Below are positions 39,574 to 47,749 of a stretch of 64,000 nt of DNA, piece after piece. The position numbers were made by a program, and so were the translations under genes. Each line of letters begins with the position of its first letter. Within the stretch, counting starts at the first letter, position 1. The DNA comes from Anaerolineaceae bacterium (GTDB lineage: Bacteria > Chloroflexota > Anaerolineae > Anaerolineales > Villigracilaceae), in contig WOUS01000003.1 of the NCBI GenBank assembly GCA_009772985.1, positions 1 to 64,000 on the forward strand. The letters run 5' to 3'. The notes beneath the pieces were generated by a model that did not search any database, was not told where the DNA came from, and worked only from the letters and a program-made list of their open reading frames with translations.

Positions 39574-41106
39574 TCAATGAGGATGGCTGAAGTATGCGCC
39601 GATAATATCAGAAATGTCGGCGTCCGTGTGCAGGCGCAGGAGGCGGAAAAAATCGTCCGCGCTGGCGCGGCGATGGCTGAACGTCGTGGCGTAATCCTGG
39701 AGGAACGCGAAGAATGCTTCGTCTCCGACGCGGGCGCGCAGGCCGCCGAGGAACTCCGCCCCGCGCAAATAGACGGCTTCGGTATAACTGCGGTTCAGGT
39801 CATAGATGGTCGTGTCCGCCCAACCGGAGAGCGGCTCGCGCCGCGTGATGCGGGTCTCCTGCCACCAGTCCACATCGTCGGGATAAATCGCCTCGTAGAA
39901 GATGCGCTCGGAGTAGGTGGCGAGCGCCTCGTCCAGCCAGGGTTCCATGGCCTGGTCGCTGCCGACGAGGGCGAACCACCACTGGTGCGCCACCTCGTGG
40001 GCGGTCAGCACGATGAGGTAGTCGCGCGGCGTGCCGTTGACGTAGTGGTAGAAGGTGTGGCCGACGAACACCAGCCCGTCGTATTCCATGCTGGGGATGA
40101 AGTCGCCCTGGACGATGGTCAGAACGGGATGTGGGTACGGGGCGAACTTCTCGCTGTAAACCTGCACCGCCTGCGCGGCAGTCTGGAGCGCCAGTTGGCC
40201 GCCTGTGGCATCGTCGGAAAAACAGTAACTTTGGATGATAATATCATTACTGGCTACGCGCAACGCGATGAAGTCCGGGCTGAACGAGAGGGCGAAGGTG
40301 CGCGCCCGGTCGAGGCGATAGCGCGTGCCGCCGGGGACCGGCTCCCCCTCCGCGGGCGCGGCCGCGACCGGGGCCTGGGCCAGGACTGGGAAGCGGACGG
40401 TCACGTCGAAGTCGGCGGGGTCGTAGACGAGATGCTCGCCGTAGTTGCCCGGCCGGTGCAGCAGCCACCCCTGCCCCGGCACGTACGGCACAACGAACGG
40501 ATACCAGTCCAGCAGGTTCATCTGTTTGCCGGTGTAGCCGAAGATGAGGTTGCGAATGATCTCTTCGTTGCCCCAGGCCGTGCGCGGCAGGTCGAGCGTG
40601 TAAACAATGACGAGTTCGACAGTCTCCTCGGACGGGAGCGGCGCGGCGAGCGTGACCGTCAACTGCTGGCCCTGGAGTTGATGGGCCGCGGGCGGTTGAC
40701 CGTTGACCGTGAGCGATGTCATTTGAAAGCAGCCGGGCCACAGGTTCGGGAACGCGGCCAGGACGAGGTCCGCGAGCGGCCCGCCGGTGTGGTTGGGATA
40801 GAGGATGGTCTCCGTCACGGCGGCGGTGTGCGCGTCGTAGTCCACCAGCGCGTCGAGCGTGTAGCGCGTCCGCGCGGGGAGCGGGACCGGCGTGGGCGTT
40901 GGGGTGAGGGTGGGTGTTGGCGAGGGAAAGGGGGAGGAGGTGAAGAGGGGAAGAGGGGAGGAGGTAAAGAGGGGAGGAGGAGAGGAGGGGAGAGGAGTCG
41001 GCGCGGCGCAGGCGGCCAGGAGAACGAGCAATAGTGCGCAGATGAGACGGATTTTGCGGGTTCCCACAGGTTCGTTTTTCCCTTCGTGGTCTTTGTTCAC
41101 TGACAT
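39574..41106 (-). CDS. M1-family metallopeptidase lipoprotein, copy 2
   Basis: About 510 aa. 'TAHEVAHQWWFALVG' (HExxH) and 'LDEALATYSERIFYE' give the zinc site. Lipobox 'LLAAC' is followed by a long Ser/Pro/Thr linker ('LPSSPPPLFTSSPLPLF') encoded by GAGGGGA-type purine repeats. The ATG at 41106 lies next to a family A repeat. A GTG at 41067 just before 'GTRKIRLICALLL' is an alternative start that gives a more normal signal peptide. It is a tandem paralogue of the gene at 37884 and precedes it by 4 nt in one transcript. Confidence 0.88.
   Translation of the reverse strand: MSVNKDHEGKNEPVGTRKIRLICALLLVLLAACAAPTPLPSSPPPLFTSSPLPLFTSSPFPSPTPTLTPTPTPVPLPARTRYTLDALVDYDAHTAAVTETILYPNHTGGPLADLVLAAFPNLWPGCFQMTSLTVNGQPPAAHQLQGQQLTVTLAAPLPSEETVELVIVYTLDLPRTAWGNEEIIRNLIFGYTGKQMNLLDWYPFVVPYVPGQGWLLHRPGNYGEHLVYDPADFDVTVRFPVLAQAPVAAAPAEGEPVPGGTRYRLDRARTFALSFSPDFIALRVASNDIIIQSYCFSDDATGGQLALQTAAQAVQVYSEKFAPYPHPVLTIVQGDFIPSMEYDGLVFVGHTFYHYVNGTPRDYLIVLTAHEVAHQWWFALVGSDQAMEPWLDEALATYSERIFYEAIYPDDVDWWQETRITRREPLSGWADTTIYDLNRSYTEAVYLRGAEFLGGLRARVGDEAFFAFLQDYATTFSHRRASADDFFRLLRLHTDADISDIIGAYFSHPH
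40919..40990. repeat. GAGGGGA purine-rich tandem tract in the M1 copy 2 linker
   Basis: GGGGAGGAGGTGAAGAGGGG and GGGGAGGAGGTAAAGAGGGG units are repeated with small changes and encode the Ser/Pro-rich linker after the lipobox. A similar tract lies in the exonuclease gene at 49672. Confidence 0.8.
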
Positions 41107-41109
41107 TTC

Positions 41110-41170
41110 GGAGTCCGACGACTCCAGTCGTCGGAATAGCGCCTGCCGAAGTCGGGAGACTTCGGACTCC
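41110..41170. repeat. Family A double-hairpin repeat between znuB and M1 copy 2
   Basis: Outer arms GGAGTCC/GGACTCC with inner hairpins CCGACGACT-CC-AGTCGTCGG and CCGAAGTC-GGGA-GACTTCGG. It is the only full family A copy here that is not clearly inside a gene, although the reading frame also stays open through it. Confidence 0.9.
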
Positions 41171-41188
41171 GGTTCACAATGCTCTGTG

Positions 41189-42040
41189 TTAAATCTTCTT
41201 TCTCCGCCCCCTCCCCTGCCGCGCCACGAACACCACCGCAAAAACCAGCGTGGCGGTCAGCACGATGGCCGAGCCGGAGGTGATGCCGGCGTAATACGAA
41301 ACGTACAGCCCGACCACGCCCGACAGCGCGGCGATGACCGCCGAGATCAGCATCATGGACGGCAGGCGCTTGGTCAGCAGGTAGGCGGTGGCGGCGGGCG
41401 TGACCAGCATGGCGACCATCAGCGCCACGCCGACCGTCTGCATGGCGACGGCCACGGTGACGGCGATCAGCACGAGCAGGAGGTTGTTCAGCACGCCGAC
41501 CGGCAGGCGCAGGGTTGTGGCCAGCACCGGGTCGAAGGAGATGGTCAGGAATTCCTTGTAGAAGGCGGCGATGAGCAGGAGCACTAACGCGCCGAAGATG
41601 CCCATCCAGACCAGGCTTTGGGTGGTGACGCCAAGCACGTCGCCGAACAGGAAGTGGCTCAGGTCCACGGCGTAACTGCGGACGGTGGAAATGATGGCGA
41701 TGCCGAGGGCGAACATCCCGGCGAAGATGACGCCGATGGCAGTATCTTCCTTGATGCGGGCATTTTTGGTGATGGCGCCGATGCCGAGCGAGGCCAGCAC
41801 CGCCGTGCCGAGCGCCCACCAGAAGAGCGGCTCGCGCGCCCCGCCGCTGATTAAGTACCCGACCGCCACGCCCGGCAGGATGGTGTGCGCCAGCGCGTCG
41901 CCGAAGAAGGCCATGCCGCGCAGGACAACGTACGTCCCGACCACCGCGCAGACGACGCCGACCAGGACCGCGGCGATCAGTCCGCGCTGCATGAACGGGT
42001 AGGAGAGCGGCTTCACCAAGAAATCAATGAGCGTGGTCAT
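41189..42040 (-). CDS. znuB: Zinc/manganese ABC transporter permease
   Basis: A 283-aa ABC-3 family permease with about eight transmembrane helices. 'YVVLRGMAFFGDALAHTILPGVA' is the family signature, and 'LMVAMLVTPAATAYLLT' is typical. It forms the membrane channel for the binding protein at 42936 and the ATPase at 42024. The ATG at 42040 overlaps the ATPase gene by 17 nt. Zinc rather than manganese is favoured by the His-rich ATPase tail, but the metal is not proven. Confidence 0.93.
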   Translation of the reverse strand: MTTLIDFLVKPLSYPFMQRGLIAAVLVGVVCAVVGTYVVLRGMAFFGDALAHTILPGVAVGYLISGGAREPLFWWALGTAVLASLGIGAITKNARIKEDTAIGVIFAGMFALGIAIISTVRSYAVDLSHFLFGDVLGVTTQSLVWMGIFGALVLLLIAAFYKEFLTISFDPVLATTLRLPVGVLNNLLLVLIAVTVAVAMQTVGVALMVAMLVTPAATAYLLTKRLPSMMLISAVIAALSGVVGLYVSYYAGITSGSAIVLTATLVFAVVFVARQGRGRRKKI

Positions 42041-42842
42041 GCGGCTCTTCCTCTGGGCAGCACGGTTCGTCGAGCGCGGCCAGGTTGAGTTTGCCGTCCG
42101 CCACTCGCAGACGCCCGCCGTATGCTTCCAATAATTTTTCGGGTTGCAACACATCCGCGGCGGGCCCGAAGGCGATCATCTTGTGGTTGAGGAGCAGGAT
42201 GCGGTCGAAATAACGCGCCGCCTGTTCGAGGTCGTGGGTGGCGACCATGATGGTCACGCCGCGTTCCTGGAGTTCGCCGATCAGCGCCAGCAGTCCCTCC
42301 TGAGCAGGCGCGTCGAGGCCGGTGAGCGGCTCGTCCATCAGCATCAGTTCGGCCTCCTGCGCCAGGGCGCGGGCGATGAACATGCGCTGCTGCTGCCCGC
42401 CGGAGAGTTCGCCAATCTGCCGGGCAGACAGGTCGGAGATACCGACCGTGGCGAGAGCGGCATGGACGAACTCCCAATCGCGCTTCTTCGGCCAGCCAAG
42501 CAGTCCCAGTTTGGCGATGCGCCCCATCATCACCACATCCGCCACGCTGACGGGGAAACGCCAGTCCACCTGGCTGCGCTGCGGGACGTAGCCGATGCAG
42601 ACGTGGCCGCTCGGCCCGGACCCGTACACGGTCACCTCGCCGGAGGTCGGACGCAGCACCCCGGCCACCACCTTGAGCAGGGTGCTCTTCCCGGCGCCGT
42701 TCGGACCGACCACCGCCACGCGTTCCCCGCCGTGCAGGTGAAAAGTGACCTCCTCCAACGCGGCGCGCCCGTCGTAGCGGACGCTGACGCGGCGGAGGTC
42801 GAGGATGGGCTGGCCGGGCTGGTGGGGAATGTGAGGGTACAT
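42024..42842 (-). CDS. znuC: Zinc/manganese ABC transporter ATP-binding protein
   Basis: 272 aa. Walker A 'GPNGAGKST', signature 'LSGGQQQRMF', Walker B 'LMLMDEPLTGLD' and switch 'THDLEQ' are all present. The C-terminus 'CCPEEEPHDHAH' is Cys/His-rich and could sense or hold metal. Its leader consists of two family B repeats, and the purine run before the ATG (GGGAGAGGGGAGAATAAAGT) comes from the repeat, so the repeat now provides the ribosome binding site. It is the middle gene of the metal import operon. Confidence 0.93.
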   Translation of the reverse strand: MYPHIPHQPGQPILDLRRVSVRYDGRAALEEVTFHLHGGERVAVVGPNGAGKSTLLKVVAGVLRPTSGEVTVYGSGPSGHVCIGYVPQRSQVDWRFPVSVADVVMMGRIAKLGLLGWPKKRDWEFVHAALATVGISDLSARQIGELSGGQQQRMFIARALAQEAELMLMDEPLTGLDAPAQEGLLALIGELQERGVTIMVATHDLEQAARYFDRILLLNHKMIAFGPAADVLQPEKLLEAYGGRLRVADGKLNLAALDEPCCPEEEPHDHAH

Positions 42843-42852
42843 ACTTTATTCT

Positions 42853-42934
42853 CCCCTCTCCCGTTTTGGGGAGAGGGGTCGGGGGTGAGGGCTGCACCCC
42901 TCTCCCATTTTTGGGAGAGGGGCCGGGGGTGAGG
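42853..42934. repeat. Two family B repeats between znuA and znuC
   Basis: Two head-to-tail copies of the CTCTCCC...GGGAGAGGGG unit with CCGGGGGTGAGGGC flanks fill the whole gap between the znuA stop and the znuC start. They may attenuate transcription and also supply the znuC ribosome binding site. Confidence 0.9.
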
Positions 42935-42935
42935 G

Positions 42936-43850
42936 CTATTTCAACGCATTCACAATGGCGTTGACATTATATCGCATGAAATCGAGGTAGGTCGGAACGG
43001 GGCCGCCGGCCTCGGTCAACGAGGCGTGGTACAGCCAGACGGCCTGGATGCCGGTATCCCGCGCCACCTGATCGGCGAGAGACTGGTTGGAGGCTTCGGT
43101 CACAAAGATGGCGCGCACGCCGTCGGCGCGGATCTTGTCTTCCAGCGCGGCCAGTTCCTGCGCGGAGGGCGCGGCCTCGCTGCTGAACGAACCGGTGATG
43201 CTCCCGGCCTGGGTAAAGCCGTAGCGCGCCGCGAAATATCCCAGCACGGCGTGGTCGGAGACGAGCAGCCGGTTCGCGGGCGGGACCTGCTCCACTTGCG
43301 CGCGGATCCAGGCATCCAGGGCACGCAGCGAGGCGGCGTAGGCGGCGGCGTTGGCCTGGTAATCGGCGGCGTGCGCCGGGTCCGCGGACGAGAGCGCGGC
43401 GGCAATGTTCTGCGTCCAGACGATGACATTGTTCGGGTCCATCCACGTGTGCGGGTCGCCGGTGGACGCGTCGCCGCCGGGGAGCGGCTGGAGTTCGATC
43501 CCGGCCGAGACCTCGACCAGTTTGCCGTCCGCGCCGGCGCTCTCCAAAAGCGGCGGGAGGAAGGCTTCCAGACCGGCGCCGTTGGCGAAGATGATGTCGG
43601 CGTCGGCCAGGGCGGCGGCGTCCTGCGGCTGCGGCGAGAACGCGTGCGGGTCGGTCCCGGCGGGCAGGAGCACGGTCAGGGTGACGAAGTCCCCGCCGAC
43701 CTGCGCGACCACATCCGCGACAATGCTGGTGGTGGCGAGGACATTGAGACTGTCGCCGGTTTGGGCGGGGGGCCCGCCGCCGCAGGCGGTGAACAGGAAC
43801 AGGCCCGCCACGACGAGCAGGGCCAGGCGTTTTCTTCCGGAACGGTTCAT
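42936..43850 (-). CDS. znuA: Zinc/manganese ABC transporter substrate-binding lipoprotein
   Basis: 304 aa of the cluster A-I (ZnuA/TroA) type. Lipobox 'LFTAC' follows a signal peptide ('RLALLVVAGLFLFTAC'). Metal ligands are expected in 'GTDPHAFSPQP', 'TGDPHTWMDP', 'VSDHAVLGYF' and the late Asp/Glu region. The long His-rich loop of Gram-negative ZnuA is absent. The ATG at 43850 has TAGGAGG upstream, so the longer ORF-track start is rejected. It follows the rhodanese gene by 8 nt. Confidence 0.93.
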   Translation of the reverse strand: MNRSGRKRLALLVVAGLFLFTACGGGPPAQTGDSLNVLATTSIVADVVAQVGGDFVTLTVLLPAGTDPHAFSPQPQDAAALADADIIFANGAGLEAFLPPLLESAGADGKLVEVSAGIELQPLPGGDASTGDPHTWMDPNNVIVWTQNIAAALSSADPAHAADYQANAAAYAASLRALDAWIRAQVEQVPPANRLLVSDHAVLGYFAARYGFTQAGSITGSFSSEAAPSAQELAALEDKIRADGVRAIFVTEASNQSLADQVARDTGIQAVWLYHASLTEAGGPVPTYLDFMRYNVNAIVNALK

Positions 43851-43858
43851 TTCGCCTC

Positions 43859-44368
43859 CTATGGCCGCGTTCCCTCGATGGGATAGCCGGCGTTGCTCCA
43901 CTCGGTCACGCCGCCCGCCATGCTGGTCACGTCGGTGAACCCGGCCTGGAGCAGGAAATCACGCCCCTCCGCGCTGCGGTTGCCGGAGTTGCAGACGACG
44001 ACGATCGGCCGGTCGCGGGGGAGTTCATCCAGCCGGTTCGGCAGTTCGCCGAGCGGGATGAGCGTGACGCCGGGAATGTGGAACGTGTCCCATTCCGATT
44101 GTTCGCGCACGTCGAAGAAGAACGCGCCGTCGGGGTATTTCGCGTACGCCTCGGCAACGGAGATTTCCAGCGGCCTGGAAGACTGCGCCGCAGGCGATGT
44201 GGCGGCAGGAGCGGCGGTCCCGCCCGGCTGGCCGCCGAAGTAGATGCCGACGGCGGCGATCAGCGCGACGATCAGCGCCGCGCCGAATATCATCCGGACG
44301 CGCGAGCGGGTTCGCGCTCGCGCCGCGCGCTGTGTCTTGTGTTTGGACAGGTGATGTTTTCTGGACAT
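43859..44368 (-). CDS. Membrane-anchored rhodanese-domain protein
   Basis: 169 aa. Arg/Lys-rich cytosolic tip, one transmembrane helix ('MIFGAALIVALIAAVGIYF', about 26-44), an Ala/Thr/Pro linker and an extracytoplasmic rhodanese domain. The active-site loop is 'CNSGNRSAEG', with the catalytic Cys intact. Such domains carry persulfide sulfur. It is the first gene of the zinc-uptake operon, 8 nt before znuA. Whether it acts in metal delivery, in redox protection of the binding protein, or is merely co-transcribed is unknown. Confidence 0.88.
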   Translation of the reverse strand: MSRKHHLSKHKTQRAARARTRSRVRMIFGAALIVALIAAVGIYFGGQPGGTAAPAATSPAAQSSRPLEISVAEAYAKYPDGAFFFDVREQSEWDTFHIPGVTLIPLGELPNRLDELPRDRPIVVVCNSGNRSAEGRDFLLQAGFTDVTSMAGGVTEWSNAGYPIEGTRP

Positions 44369-44502
44369 ATTGGCCTCGTAGTTTGGATTTCCTTTTGGAT
44401 GTTTGGATGAGAAAAAGGATGCGCGCAACAGAAAATTCCTTATTGAATCACCCCTTATTCTATCCTATAATGGATTTGACAATTAGCGAAAGGAAGGCAA
44501 AC

Positions 44503-45630
44503 ATGTCCACAAATACCAGGAAATGCCCGATGTGCGCCGAGGAGATTCCCGCCGAGGCGGCAGCCTGTCCCTTCTGCGGGACGGAATTCGATGTGACCAT
44601 CCGCGGCTACTGTTCCAACTGTCACAGCCTCGTGCAGGCAGACGCAGCAGGGAAATGCCTGAAATGCGGGACGGAAGTGCTGGACCGGCAGGTCGAGAGC
44701 CGGACGAAGGTCCGCGCCGCGGCCGCGCCCGTTGTCGGACCGGTTGCCGGTCCCGCCGCGCCCGTACCGGTCCCGCCCGCCGCGGCCGCGCCGGCGCGTT
44801 CCATCGAGGTCTTCGAGCGGAAGGGGGAAGATCCATTCGTCCGCTTCATCGCCTCGTGGTTCGACCAGATCATCATCGGCCTGATCCTCATCCCCGTCGT
44901 GCTGCTGGCTTCCATCCCGTTCCTGGGCGGGATCGAGGAACTGGCCGACCCCGGCGCGCTGCCGGTGTTCTTCTTCGCGGTCATCCTGCTGGCGGTCTTC
45001 ATCGTCTGGGCGCTCTACTTTTCCGTGCAGGAAGGCATCTTCGGCACAACGCTGGGAAAGACGATCGGCATCTGGCCGGCGCGGCTGAAAGTCATCCGCA
45101 AGGACGGCGGGAAGATCGGCTTCGGGAAGGCTTTGCTGCGCGCCGTCATCGGCTTCTTCGAGACCAACCTGATCGGCGCCATCGTCATCTGGTCCACCGG
45201 CCTGCGCCAGCGGCTGGGCGACCTGGCCGCCGGGACGCTGGTGGTGGACGCCACCAAGATCCGCCGGGCCGAGTTTGGGCCAGGCAGCGTCGTCATCGAG
45301 TTCCTCGACGGCACGCGCAAGGAAATGGTGCAGATGACCAAAGGCGTCATCACCAAATGGCTGGGCGTACCGCAATGGATGATTGTGCGGGGTCTGGACA
45401 AGCAGGGGAGGAAGGTCAAGTTCGGTGCCCGCATCACCAGGGGCGTGACGGTGTTCAGCGCCGAGTCGAAGGTCGGGCAGCTGCGGCTGGCGCTGGAGGG
45501 CGCATTCCACTTCCCGTTCAAGGAAGTGCTGGAATGGTGGCGGATCGCGCTTATCGTGGGCCTGCTGTTCTTTGGAGCGCTCTGTCTCGGGGCAGTTTCG
45601 ATCCTGCCTTCGCTTTCCTATCCCCGGTGA
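44503..45630 (+). CDS. Zinc-ribbon and RDD-domain membrane protein
   Basis: 375 aa from the ATG at 44503 (AAAGGAAGG upstream, TATAAT at about 44464). Two N-terminal zinc ribbons ('CPMCAEEIPAEAAACPFCG' and 'CSNCHSLVQADAAGKCLKC') are followed by an Ala/Pro linker and an RDD domain with three to four helices ('FIASWFDQIIIGLILIPVV', 'GTTLGKTIGIW', 'RQRLGDLAAGTLVVD'). A soluble basic region and a last transmembrane helix end the protein. RDD proteins are poorly understood; some are ion exchangers. Confidence 0.82.
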   Translation: MSTNTRKCPMCAEEIPAEAAACPFCGTEFDVTIRGYCSNCHSLVQADAAGKCLKCGTEVLDRQVESRTKVRAAAAPVVGPVAGPAAPVPVPPAAAAPARSIEVFERKGEDPFVRFIASWFDQIIIGLILIPVVLLASIPFLGGIEELADPGALPVFFFAVILLAVFIVWALYFSVQEGIFGTTLGKTIGIWPARLKVIRKDGGKIGFGKALLRAVIGFFETNLIGAIVIWSTGLRQRLGDLAAGTLVVDATKIRRAEFGPGSVVIEFLDGTRKEMVQMTKGVITKWLGVPQWMIVRGLDKQGRKVKFGARITRGVTVFSAESKVGQLRLALEGAFHFPFKEVLEWWRIALIVGLLFFGALCLGAVSILPSLSYPR

Positions 45631-45674
45631 CCAGTCCGCCTCCGCGCCGAAGACGGTCTCGACGGAAATTGTGT

Positions 45675-45695
45675 ACAGGCCCTGAGCGGGCCTGT
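45675..45695. terminator. Hairpin between the convergent RDD and 45704 genes
   Basis: ACAGGCCC-TGAGC-GGGCCTGT, an 8-bp perfect stem. There is no strong T-tract, so it is a candidate terminator only. Confidence 0.5.
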
Positions 45696-45703
45696 GCCGC
45701 AAA

Positions 45704-46252
45704 TCACCCTTTCTCCAACTCGGCCGCCTCATCGGGGCCGAGTTCTTTTTTCAGGAACACGAACACGCCCGCCGACAGGTTCTCGCCGGGACCGGTCATC
45801 TGCCGGCGCGGGACGACGTTCACCACCTCCCAGCCCTCCAGCCCGGCGTCGTTCAGTTCGTAGACCTGCACGCCCGCGCCGTCATCGTCTTCCTGCATGA
45901 GCGCGCCCGCCGCGAGATAGACGACCTTGTGCAGGAAGACCCTCTTCCCGCTTTTCAGGCGGACGCGGGCGGCCTCCACCAGTTTCTGGTTAGCAAAGCG
46001 CTGCTCGGCCTCGATCTGGGCGCGCATCCGCTTGATCTCCGGGTCAGCCAGGATTTCCTTCGCAATTTCGAGCAGGTCTTCGATATCGCTCTGGCGGGCC
46101 ACCAGCAGGTATTCCAGCCCGCGCCGGTCGCCGAGCCGGACGAGCGCCTCGGCGGCGTCCATCTGGTCCATCCAGTCTTCGCTTTCGTTCAGGATTTCGA
46201 GCAGGCTCTCGATGTCGCGCATCGTCACCAGGTCGTTGATTGCTGATTTCAT
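45704..46252 (-). CDS. Hypothetical protein with HEAT-like N-terminus
   Basis: 182 aa from the ATG at 46252, which has AAGGAGT 7 nt upstream. Residues 1-110 are helical and acidic ('DIESLLEILNESEDWMDQMDAAEALVRLGDRRGLEYLL' resembles a HEAT-type pair), and residues 120-175 form a beta-rich segment ('VQVYELNDAGLEGWEVVNVVPRR') like a small DUF4177-type module. No signal peptide, transmembrane segment or catalytic motif is evident. It is the last gene of a run that starts with the exonuclease at 49908. I do not recognise its function. Confidence 0.7.
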   Translation of the reverse strand: MKSAINDLVTMRDIESLLEILNESEDWMDQMDAAEALVRLGDRRGLEYLLVARQSDIEDLLEIAKEILADPEIKRMRAQIEAEQRFANQKLVEAARVRLKSGKRVFLHKVVYLAAGALMQEDDDGAGVQVYELNDAGLEGWEVVNVVPRRQMTGPGENLSAGVFVFLKKELGPDEAAELEKG

Positions 46253-46262
46253 GCTTGACTCC

Positions 46263-47696
46263 TTATTTGGGTAAAACTCCCGCCAGCGGACCCTGCGGGT
46301 CAATGATGGATTGTAACTCGGAATACGGCACGATCACCGTGCCTGCCCCAACTGCCAACGGAGCGACGCTGGTTTCGTAGGTGTAAACCGAATCGCTGGT
46401 CGGGCTCAATCTAACGGTCGCGCCGGTTTGGGAAAAGTCGGTCCGCAAAATATCCGTGGAACTATACATCTGGCTGGTTAAAGGCGTCGCCGGATCATCC
46501 AAGCGCAAAATAATTGACGTTGGTGACAAATTACAGGAATCAACAAACAAAGCCGTCCCTGACGCCGCCTGACAGGCAGCAGCGTAAGTCACCACCCGCC
46601 AGTAATACAACCGGCCCGCTTCCAGAATAGACAAATCACTGTAGCCGGTGGCGCCGGTGCCTAAATCGGTATTTTTGATCGCACAGCAGCCGGAACCCGA
46701 ACAGCCGCCCCCGCCGGGACAGCCGGCTTCGACATCGGCTCTAATGTCGTCAACGTACAAATACTGGTTGGTCCCGCCCGTGCCGCGCGTCCAGCTCAAA
46801 GCATTAACCACTCCCGTTGTCCCGTCTCTGGTATACAAAAGCCCCGTCGCCGCGGTGCAGGTTCCCGGCGAAGGCGATGGAGACGCTGAAGGCGGGCAGA
46901 CAGAACAGGAATAAGCACAGCCATCCCAGCTTTGGGTTCCGCCGGTATTAACGCAAGCCGGATTAGCCGACTCCACGCAGGTGTACGGATGGCACTCGCC
47001 CGGATCACAAACACTTGTCTTATAGACACAGCTGTCATATACAGATACAGGAATCTCGTTATATATATCAATATAGCCGGGAGCAAACTTACAGCGATTC
47101 GTACCAGAGCAATCGATACAACCGAAATATTTATTAATCTGGGCATAGGGGCCGGAACCATACGTACTACAACCTGAATCAGAATAACAGGCAAAATCAA
47201 AATAGCAAATATTACCTTCAACTCCGCCCGATGTGTTTATACTGATGCAGCCTTTGGTATGGCTGGCAAGACAGCAGGTTTTGCAGGTACCGCCTAAGGT
47301 GGTGTTTGCAATACAGCCGCAGGAGCACAGACAACAGGATTTGCAGACGCCGCCGCTGGTGGACGCGGTACAGCCGCAGGGGCATTGGGTTGACGAATTG
47401 GTGGTCCCGCCATGGGCCGCATCACAGTAAGGCAGACAGACGCCGCCGGAGCAGTTATTGCTGCTGCAGCCGTCCAGGCACCTGTCAGTATCGCAGTACG
47501 GGCCGTAATTAAGACAGCAAACGCCCCAAGTGCAGATCCCGGACCCGAGGCAAAGACCGAGATCGCCACAACTAGTCTCCTCAATTTCGCAATGTGACCC
47601 TATCGAACAGGCCGCTTCGGCACGGCCTGCCGGAAACAGGAGACAAAAAAACATGGCGCCAACAGCCCAACTCAAAGCGTTCAATAACCGTTTCAT
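46263..47696 (-). CDS. Secreted cysteine-rich protein, function unknown
   Basis: 477 aa. A signal peptide ('ALSWAVGAMFFCLLFPAGRAEA') precedes about 250 residues with more than 45 cysteines, including a 20-residue repeat seen in 'CGCTASTSGGVCKSCCL' and 'CGCIANTTLGGTCKTCCL'. A Ser/Pro linker leads to a fibronectin-like C-terminal region ('GRLYYWRVVTYAAAC'). No known family is apparent. Base composition and codon choice (ATA, TTA, AGA more often) differ from neighbours. Comparable Cys-rich secreted proteins are common in Candidate Phyla Radiation genomes, so transfer is possible. Confidence 0.75.
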   Translation of the reverse strand: MKRLLNALSWAVGAMFFCLLFPAGRAEAACSIGSHCEIEETSCGDLGLCLGSGICTWGVCCLNYGPYCDTDRCLDGCSSNNCSGGVCLPYCDAAHGGTTNSSTQCPCGCTASTSGGVCKSCCLCSCGCIANTTLGGTCKTCCLASHTKGCISINTSGGVEGNICYFDFACYSDSGCSTYGSGPYAQINKYFGCIDCSGTNRCKFAPGYIDIYNEIPVSVYDSCVYKTSVCDPGECHPYTCVESANPACVNTGGTQSWDGCAYSCSVCPPSASPSPSPGTCTAATGLLYTRDGTTGVVNALSWTRGTGGTNQYLYVDDIRADVEAGCPGGGGCSGSGCCAIKNTDLGTGATGYSDLSILEAGRLYYWRVVTYAAACQAASGTALFVDSCNLSPTSIILRLDDPATPLTSQMYSSTDILRTDFSQTGATVRLSPTSDSVYTYETSVAPLAVGAGTVIVPYSELQSIIDPQGPLAGVLPK

Positions 47697-47749
47697 AATC
47701 TGCTCTCAGGTTAGCAAATCGTAAGTAAAGAAGCAAATTCCGGCCTTAA

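Noticed and set aside
44197-44502. 102-residue N-terminal extension of the RDD protein in the ORF track
   Set aside because: It runs opposite the rhodanese gene and through the divergent promoter. The ATG at 44503 with AAAGGAAGG and the zinc ribbon directly after it is the better start.
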